A DNA stretch of 12,042 bases from an uncultured Ignavibacteriota bacterium. Lineage in GTDB: Bacteria > Bacteroidota > Ignavibacteria > UBA10030 > UBA8401. How positions within the stretch are numbered: the first letter of the stretch is position 1; every line of letters begins with the position of its first letter. Shown here in pieces: positions 7,918-12,042 of the stretch. The stretch is taken from positions 1 to 12,042 of the forward strand of contig CAIVNT010000502.1 in the NCBI GenBank assembly GCA_903907305.1. Direction: 5' to 3'. The position numbers were made by a program, and so were the translations under genes. The notes below the pieces were generated by a model. The model was not told the origin of the DNA. It was given only the letters and a program-made list of their open reading frames with translations, and did not search any database.

Positions 7918-8301
7918 TCAGGGAATCAATGCTACCACTTCAATTTCTACAAGGGAATCTTTGGGAAGGCGGGCGACCTCCACCGTAGATCGTGCAGGAG
8001 ATGCCTCTCCGAAATACTGTGCATACACTTCGTTCATTGCGCCGAAGTCATTGAAGTTCTTCAGAAAGACCGTCGTCTTCACCGTATGGTTGAAATCCGT
8101 ATGCGATGCAGTGAGGATCGCTTTCAGATTCTCACACACTTGCTTCGTCTGATCCTGGATCGTCGTGCCGACTATCTGTCCGGTCACAGGATCGAGCGGT
8201 ATCTGTCCCGCCGTAAATAATAAATGTCCCTGAACCGCAACAGCCTGATTATACGGTCCGATCGGAAGGGGTGCTTTTTCGGTCTTGATGATGGTCTTCA
8301 T
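7918..8301 (-). CDS. ridA: RidA family enamine/imine deaminase
   Basis: A 127-residue protein of normal length for the RidA (YjgF/YER057c/UK114) family. These trimeric cytoplasmic enzymes hydrolyse reactive enamine/imine intermediates such as 2-aminoacrylate, protecting PLP enzymes. Hallmarks are APLPIGPYNQAV near the N-terminus, FTAGQIPLDP (29–38), the NLKAIL helix, and the signature RSTVEVARLPKDSLVEIEV (104–122). It holds the catalytic Arg104 and Glu119, which correspond to Arg105 and Glu120 of E. coli RidA. No Shine-Dalgarno sequence is visible before the ATG. It lies 103 bases after parB, across an AT-rich gap in which I find no convincing promoter or terminator, and overlaps in transcription with the DUF5683 gene one base downstream. 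Confidence 0.96.
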   Translation of the reverse strand: MKTIIKTEKAPLPIGPYNQAVAVQGHLLFTAGQIPLDPVTGQIVGTTIQDQTKQVCENLKAILTASHTDFNHTVKTTVFLKNFNDFGAMNEVYAQYFGEASPARSTVEVARLPKDSLVEIEVVALIP

Positions 8302-8404
8302 AATGTTGTATAATTAATCGTTGAAATGTTGTGTGTGGTCTCTATGATGCAGAAGAATATGATTTGGGAAGCGGACATGGTCCATTGTCAATTTTCAATT
8401 GCTC

Positions 8405-9325
8405 TTACGAGTCCAGCAGATCAATCAATCGATCCAGATCATCCGCATTGTAATACTCTATTCCGATCTCTCCCCCGCCGGTCGGATTTTTCCGGACGGT
8501 CACTTTGGTTCCATACTTATGACGCAGCTGAGTTTCGACCCCGCTGAATGATGAATCGCCGCGAAGATTCGACGGCTTCGGCGTTGATGATGATTTTCCC
8601 GGTTTTTTCGGTTCTTTCCCTTTCACCTCATCCTCGATCTTGCGGACGGACCAGCCGTCATCAATGATCCTGGAATATAATTTCAATTGTTTGTTCTCGT
8701 CCTGCACTCCAAGCAACGCACGTGCATGACCCATCGAGATCTTATTGTCGCGGACTCCCTGACGGATCTTCTCGGGAAGTTTCAGAAGACGCAGAAAGTT
8801 TGTTACTGTGGACCGTTCTTTCCCTACTTTTTCCGCAACCTGGTCCTGCGTAAGACTGCACTCGTCGATCAATCGTTTGAATGAGAGTGAAATTTCTATC
8901 GGGTTGAGATTCTCACGCTGAAGATTCTCGATCAATCCCATCTCGAGCATCTCTGCGTCGGTATCTACATTGATGATGTACGCCGGTATCGTCCGTTTAC
9001 CGAGTTCCTGCGAAGCACGCACACGTCGTTCGCCCGAGATCAGTTCATAGGTTCCGCCGAGCATTCTGCGTACAGTGACCGGCTGGATGATGCCGTTCTG
9101 TTTGATGGATTGTTTCAGTTCTTCGAGGGAACGCTGATCAAAATCAAGACGCGGCTGAAAAGGATTCGGCGAGATCTTTCCGATCTCCACTTCCATTGTG
9201 GAAGAGAACACGGTTCCTTCTTTCGGATCGGATGCCGGGGTCGGCATAGACCGCTGATCCGGTATCCGGGGAATGAGAGCGCTGAGACCTTTTCCTAAAA
9301 CTGATTTCGATTTTTGATCGGACAT
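8405..9325 (-). CDS. parB: Chromosome partitioning protein ParB
   Basis: A 306-residue parS-binding CTPase clamp that loads SMC and drives origin segregation with ParA. Residues 7–19 (KSVLGKGLSALIP) are the conserved N-terminal segment that stimulates ParA. The CTP-binding part has NPFQPR (54–59), GERR (98–101) and ENLQRENLNPIE (133–144). A helix-turn-helix follows (LTQDQVAEKVGKERSTVTNF, 158–177), then GHARALL (199–205). A charged Lys/Pro/Ser linker (236–257) leads to the C-terminal dimerisation domain (258–306). All domains are present and length is typical. It follows parA by 126 bases. No parS-like site (consensus TGTTTCACGTGAAACA) is visible in the window. Confidence 0.97.
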   Translation of the reverse strand: MSDQKSKSVLGKGLSALIPRIPDQRSMPTPASDPKEGTVFSSTMEVEIGKISPNPFQPRLDFDQRSLEELKQSIKQNGIIQPVTVRRMLGGTYELISGERRVRASQELGKRTIPAYIINVDTDAEMLEMGLIENLQRENLNPIEISLSFKRLIDECSLTQDQVAEKVGKERSTVTNFLRLLKLPEKIRQGVRDNKISMGHARALLGVQDENKQLKLYSRIIDDGWSVRKIEDEVKGKEPKKPGKSSSTPKPSNLRGDSSFSGVETQLRHKYGTKVTVRKNPTGGGEIGIEYYNADDLDRLIDLLDS

Positions 9326-9369
9326 TTTTGCGTTTCCGCTTTACAATTTTAAGTGTTCGAATGAAAAGT

Positions 9370-9392
9370 AGGACGAAGCGATGCTTCGTCCT
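9370..9392. repeat. Perfect 10-bp-stem hairpin between parA and parB
   Basis: AGGACGAAGC (9370–9379) and GCTTCGTCCT (9383–9392) are exact reverse complements around a three-base loop. On the minus strand it is followed by ACTTTTCATT, on the plus strand by TTAAAATTT; both are weak T-runs. It may be a partial terminator or attenuator lowering parB relative to parA, an RNA-stabilising hairpin, or a copy of a dispersed intergenic palindrome. Confidence 0.65.
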
Positions 9393-9451
9393 TTAAAATT
9401 TATCGAATATGCTAACCACCAATGTAGCTATGAGTGACCGGTCAAATCTTC

Positions 9452-10264
9452 TTAATGAGCCGCCGATTTCAACGATGCACCGCGGTGCGATGCGCGATGC
9501 TGTTCATTGTTCTTGATCACTTCTTTTGCAAGATCGATATAATTCTTACTGCCGGACGATACTGCATCGTACAGCAGGATCGGTTTCCCAAAACTTGGCG
9601 CTTCACTCAATCGGACGTTTCTGGAAACGATGACGGAAAAAACTTTTTCACCAAAATACTTTTTCACTTCATCCACGATCTGATTGGAAAGTCTCAAACG
9701 GGAATCGAACATCGTCATCAGCACCCCTTCAATATCCAGCGCAGAATTGAAGGTCTTCTTCACACCATTGATCGTGTTCAATAACTGACCGAGTCCTTCA
9801 AGCGCATAGTATTCGCACTGCACGGGGATCAGAACAGAATCCGCAGCGGAAAGCGCATTCAAGGTGATCAAACTCAGGGAGGGAGGACAATCGATGACGA
9901 TGTATTCGAACTTCTTGCGGACGGATGCCAGGGCTTTGCGGAGTTTCTGTTCACGCTGCTCTTCATTCACCAGTTCCACTTCAAGTCCCACCATGTTGAT
10001 GTGGGAAGGAAGCAGCGATAGATACGGCATGTTGGTTTTGATGATCGCTTCTTCGGCTGTAATGCTGCCGTAGATCACCTCATAAGCGCTTTTCGTGAGT
10101 CCTTTGCTCTCTATCCCAACGCCGCTCGTAGCATTTGCCTGAGGATCGATGTCGATCAGGAGCGTTTCATGTTCGGAAGCAGCAAGCGATGCAGCAAGAT
10201 TCACCGCGGTCGTGGTCTTACCCACTCCCCCTTTTTGATTCGCTATAGCGATGACTTTGCCCAT
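9452..10264 (-). CDS. parA: Chromosome partitioning ATPase ParA (Soj)
   Basis: A 270-residue Walker-type ATPase that binds DNA as an ATP dimer and moves ParB–parS complexes. Residues 10–18 carry the deviant Walker A box (QKGGVGKTT with signature Lys11 and Lys16). The A' motif is LLIDIDPQANAT (35–46) and Walker B is YIVIDCP (121–127). The family segments EYYALEGL (151–158) and VRLSEAPSFGKP (217–228) are also present. There is no N-terminal helix-turn-helix, so it is the short chromosomal (Soj) type, not a plasmid ParA. A His/Ser/Arg-rich C-terminal tail ends the protein. The Shine-Dalgarno sequence is poor. It is the first gene of the minus-strand run ending at maeB, and diverges from crcB. 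Confidence 0.97.
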   Translation of the reverse strand: MGKVIAIANQKGGVGKTTTAVNLAASLAASEHETLLIDIDPQANATSGVGIESKGLTKSAYEVIYGSITAEEAIIKTNMPYLSLLPSHINMVGLEVELVNEEQREQKLRKALASVRKKFEYIVIDCPPSLSLITLNALSAADSVLIPVQCEYYALEGLGQLLNTINGVKKTFNSALDIEGVLMTMFDSRLRLSNQIVDEVKKYFGEKVFSVIVSRNVRLSEAPSFGKPILLYDAVSSGSKNYIDLAKEVIKNNEQHRASHRGASLKSAAH

Positions 10265-10313
10265 GGGACGCTTTTTATTGGTGAAAATATTCTTATTTTA
10301 TTTCAATTCGTCT

Positions 10314-10319
10314 TATAAT
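10314..10319 (+). promoter_or_regulatory. Possible -10 box for crcB
   Basis: A perfect TATAAT sits about 54 bases before the crcB ATG on the plus strand, but no good -35 box lies 16–18 bases upstream. It overlaps the candidate parA promoter on the other strand, so the two genes may share a control region. No fluoride (crcB) riboswitch is recognisable in the leader. Confidence 0.3.
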
Positions 10320-10345
10320 ATACTTCATTTCAAAAATGGAAGCAA
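10317..10345 (-). promoter_or_regulatory. Candidate promoter for parA
   Basis: On the minus strand TTGCTT (10340–10345) and TATATT (10317–10322) are spaced by 17 bases. Transcription would start near 10310, leaving a leader of about 45 bases before the parA ATG at 10264. Match quality is fair and it lies in the only gap upstream of the parA run. Confidence 0.45.
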
Positions 10346-10372
10346 CGGAATTGCATTAAGCGACAATCTCTT

Positions 10373-10747
10373 ATGGAAAAGTACTTATTTATCGGTTTAG
10401 GTGGATTTTTGGGAAGCATTGCACGGTTTGGGATTGCGTCATTCATCCAAAATAAGACCGAAAGTCTCTTCCCGTATGGAACAATGGTTGTGAATATCGC
10501 CGGCTGTTTCATCATTGGTCTGCTCATGACGCTCTTTCAGGAACGGATCATCGTCAGTCAGAACATCCGCCTCTTTCTCATCATCGGTATCCTCGGCGGG
10601 TTTACCACCTTCTCCTCATTCAGCTATGACACATTTGCAATGATGAAATCTGGGAATCTTTTCGGCGCCGGATTGAATGCAGGAATGAGCCTCTTCGGCT
10701 GCCTGATCGCTACGGTGGTAGGATTCTATGTCGGGGAGAACTTTTAA
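10373..10747 (+). CDS. crcB: Fluoride ion channel CrcB (Fluc)
   Basis: A 124-residue four-helix membrane protein that exports fluoride as a dual-topology dimer. Family motifs are GGFLGSIARF (10–19), GTMVVNIAG (36–44, with the channel-lining Asn41), and GGFTTFSSF (75–83), which holds the phenylalanines and polar residues of the fluoride path and the central sodium site. Length is usual. It is the only plus-strand gene apart from none in the IS; it diverges from parA and converges on the IS orfB. A single crcB copy implies homodimers, unless a second copy lies elsewhere. No clear Shine-Dalgarno sequence precedes the ATG and no terminator hairpin follows the stop. Confidence 0.97.
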   Translation: MEKYLFIGLGGFLGSIARFGIASFIQNKTESLFPYGTMVVNIAGCFIIGLLMTLFQERIIVSQNIRLFLIIGILGGFTTFSSFSYDTFAMMKSGNLFGAGLNAGMSLFGCLIATVVGFYVGENF

Positions 10748-10760
10748 TATTAGCTTTTTT

Positions 10761-10785
10761 CGCCACGAAGACACTAAGGCACAAA
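10761..10785. repeat. Short 8-base tandem repeat, (CACnAAGR)n
   Basis: CACGAAGA, CACTAAGG and CACAAA follow each other with an 8-base period. Sequences of this type (CACGAAGACACNAAGG and variants) occur repeatedly between genes in many bacterial genomes, from memory. It stops one base before the IS left end, so the insertion may have cut a longer copy. Confidence 0.5.
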
Positions 10786-10786
10786 T

Positions 10787-10812
10787 TGATCTTGCCCCGG
10801 TAATTCGGACAC
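10787..10812 (+). repeat. IS left inverted repeat
   Basis: Begins TGATCTTGCCC and ends TTCGGACAC. It matches the reverse complement of 12017–12042 at 20 of 26 positions, with identical CTTGCCC and TTCGGACAC blocks. It lies four bases after the orfB stop. Confidence 0.88.
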
Positions 10813-10816
10813 GGGG

Positions 10817-11629
10817 TTAAGGAACATGTTGAGTTAATTCGTATTGCACCGGCGACATGTTGTTGATGGTAGAATGTTTTCGTTGCCGGTTGTAAAATAC
10901 TTCGATGTAATCAAAGATGCTCGTTCGTGCTTCAAGTCGTGTTTCGAATCGGTTAAAGTAAACGTGTTCTGTTTTTAATGTGTGGAAAAAGCTTTCTGTA
11001 ACAGCGTTATCATAACAGCTTCCAGTCTGTCCCATGCTTCGCTGGAACCGATGTTCTTTGGCAAGTTCAACATATTCATCACTGGCATATTGTGACCCAC
11101 GGTCAGAGTGGAGAATGAGTCCTTCTTCTGGTCTACGGCAACTGATTGCTCGATTCGCTGCTGATGTGACCAGTGAAGCGGTCAATCGTGACCCCAGTTC
11201 CCAACCGACAATCATGCGTGAGAACAGGTCCATGACAACAGCCAGATACGCCCAGCCTTCGCGGGTCCAGATATACGTAATATCAGTTGTCCAAACCCGA
11301 TCAGGAGCAATGGCAGTAAAGTTGCGCTGCACTAGATCCGTCGGTATCGTCTGACCTGATCGTGAACGGGTAGTTATTTTATAACGACGCACCGTCTTTG
11401 CTCTGATACCGTGTAATCGCATTAACCTGGCTACTCGGTGACGACCACAGCGAATGCCTTGCTTACATAAAGCATCCCACACTCTGGGACTGCCATAGAG
11501 TCGGCGGCTTTCGTGATGAATCTGTTGCACGAGCGTTAGTAAATCACGGTTGCTTTGTTCGCGCGCCGTTGGTTCTTGGTTACACCACCAATAATATGCG
11601 CTGCGCGATACTTGGAGCAACTGACACAA
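10817..11629 (-). CDS. IS3-family transposase OrfB (DDE integrase core)
   Basis: Catalytic part of the transposase, 270 residues counted from a TTG at 11629 (an uncertain start). Conserved segments are an HTH_21-like N-terminal region (CQLLQVSRSAYYWW, then RLYGSPRVW), then the rve domain with Asp116 (WTTDITYI), Asp176 (LHSDRGSQYAS) and Glu212 (NAVTESFFHTLK), a D(35)E spacing exactly as expected. The C-terminus has YNRQRKHSTINNMSPVQYE. The frame is open upstream to 11710, where it joins orfA by a -1 shift; the bridging residues (VKRYRFIQESEGQISIKRL) resemble the usual OrfAB junction. The functional enzyme is then a 387-residue OrfAB, and OrfB alone may not be made. Confidence 0.95.
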   Translation of the reverse strand: MCQLLQVSRSAYYWWCNQEPTAREQSNRDLLTLVQQIHHESRRLYGSPRVWDALCKQGIRCGRHRVARLMRLHGIRAKTVRRYKITTRSRSGQTIPTDLVQRNFTAIAPDRVWTTDITYIWTREGWAYLAVVMDLFSRMIVGWELGSRLTASLVTSAANRAISCRRPEEGLILHSDRGSQYASDEYVELAKEHRFQRSMGQTGSCYDNAVTESFFHTLKTEHVYFNRFETRLEARTSIFDYIEVFYNRQRKHSTINNMSPVQYELTQHVP

Positions 11630-11679
11630 CCGTTTGATCGATATTTGGCCTTCACTCTCTTGGATGAACCGATATCGTT

Positions 11680-11979
11680 TTACACGTCCTTGGAGAAGAA
11701 GACCAGGGCTTTTTTTAAAATGTCACGCTCCTCAGTTACACGTTTGAGTTCGTGCTCAAGTTTTCGCATCTGATCTTCTTCTGGTTTTCGATTGCCCTTA
11801 CCAGGGAAGGCGTTTTTTGGATCTGCTTCAAGATCCCGTTTCCATTTGTAGAGAAGTTCTCGGGATATTCCGAGATCTTTTGCGATAGCACTGACGGCTC
11901 GATCACTGGTTTCGACTAATCGTAGTGCATCAAGCTTGAATTGTGTATCGTACCGTTTACGACGTGTTGGGCCTGACAT
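11680..11979 (-). CDS. IS3-family transposase OrfA (helix-turn-helix)
   Basis: A 99-residue DNA-binding subunit that recognises the inverted repeats. Residues 8–50 form the HTH_Tnp_1 domain (RYDTQFKLDALRLVE, then AIAKDLGISRELLYKWKRDL), and about 67–91 form a leucine-zipper-like coil (LEHELKRVTEERDILKKAL). I chose the ATG at 11979 because AGGAGG lies seven bases upstream; the longer frame from a GTG at 11997 would overlap that site. It ends after FFSKDV, in the typical IS3 position, and overlaps the -1 frame leading into OrfB. Confidence 0.93.
   Translation of the reverse strand: MSGPTRRKRYDTQFKLDALRLVETSDRAVSAIAKDLGISRELLYKWKRDLEADPKNAFPGKGNRKPEEDQMRKLEHELKRVTEERDILKKALVFFSKDV
11710..11716 (-). 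promoter_or_regulatory. Programmed -1 frameshift heptamer A-AAA-AAA
   Basis: In the orfA frame the minus strand reads TTA AAA AAA GCC, with seven consecutive A. Slipping back one base continues in the orfB frame with no stop down to 10819. This is the expected site for making OrfAB; seven A could also support transcriptional slippage. Confidence 0.85.
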
Positions 11980-11992
11980 TGGGACACCTCCT

Positions 11993-12008
11993 GACACAAT
12001 ATAGTGTC
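11993..12008. promoter_or_regulatory. Palindrome over candidate orfA -10 box
   Basis: GACAC and GTGTC flank AATATA (minus strand TATATT, 11998–12003), immediately before the orfA AGGAGG. It could be an operator or mRNA hairpin limiting transposase, with TATATT as the -10 box; the -35 is weak. Confidence 0.3.
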
Positions 12009-12016
12009 TTTTCTTG

Positions 12017-12042
12017 GTGTCCGAAAATCTAGGGCAAGTTCA
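12017..12042 (-). repeat. IS right inverted repeat
   Basis: Partner of 10787–12812-side left repeat at 10787–10812: read on the minus strand it begins TGAACTTGCCC and ends TTCGGACAC, 20 of 26 matching. The window ends at its outer CA. Confidence 0.88.

Larger units (their letters stand above)
10787..12042 (-). mobile_element. Complete IS3-family insertion sequence, about 1256 bp
   Basis: Two transposase frames in IS3 arrangement are bounded by imperfect 26-base inverted repeats that begin TG and end CA. The right repeat ends on the last base of the window, so a target-site duplication cannot be checked; the left flank is AAT. Both frames and the catalytic residues are intact, so the copy may be active. 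Subgroup (IS3 or IS150-like) is not decided. Confidence 0.9.

Noticed and set aside
8386..8391. TTGACA on the minus strand before ridA
   Set aside because: The correctly spaced -10 position reads CCCAAA, so no promoter was called.
8405..10372. parS site near parAB
   Set aside because: No near match to the 16-base consensus was found by eye in genes or gaps.
11980..11997. GTG start for orfA six codons upstream
   Set aside because: It would contain the AGGAGG that fits the ATG at 11979.

Overview
The window looks like chromosomal DNA of a Gram-negative bacterium in the Bacteroidota/Ignavibacteriota/Chlorobi neighbourhood. Pointers are the parA–parB–DUF5683 gene order, a short DUF5683 protein, a lipoprotein carrying a FlgD/type-IX-tail-like beta-sandwich, and a HlyD-type adaptor with a Gly/Met/Arg-rich insertion. 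The class is an inference; no rRNA or tRNA is present to anchor it. Except for crcB, all genes lie on the minus strand, so the biological reading order runs from high to low coordinates.

Layout, read right to left. 10787–12042 is a complete IS3-family insertion sequence with imperfect 26-bp inverted repeats, orfA, orfB and an A7 frameshift site; its right end coincides with the last base of the window. 10373–10747 is a plus-strand fluoride channel gene (crcB), divergent from parA across a promoter-bearing gap. 9452–10264 (parA) and 8405–9325 (parB) encode the chromosome-segregation pair, separated by a perfect 10-bp-stem hairpin. They are followed by ridA, a DUF5683 membrane protein, a predicted lipoprotein and a malic enzyme fused to a phosphotransacetylase-like domain (maeB). 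The last four are packed tightly (1, 1 and 10 nt apart), and the run ends at a strong terminator at 4236–4271.

A second minus-strand operon (4145 down to 693) encodes a periplasmic adaptor, a MacB-like permease without its ATPase, and a diacylglycerol/lipid kinase whose start overlaps the permease stop (ATGA). This suggests an envelope export or lipid-handling function that needs an ATPase encoded elsewhere. Last come a small HNH-like zinc protein whose catalytic His appears to be lost (273–605), its terminator (204–237), and a 68-bp nearly symmetric palindromic intergenic repeat (113–180).

Most of the window is well-recognised housekeeping DNA. I do not see a clear undescribed multi-gene system. 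The points most worth following are the degenerate HNH protein, the nested-domain lipoprotein in the parAB–maeB run, the ATPase-less export operon, the two intergenic repeat families, and the intact IS with a recoverable frameshift.
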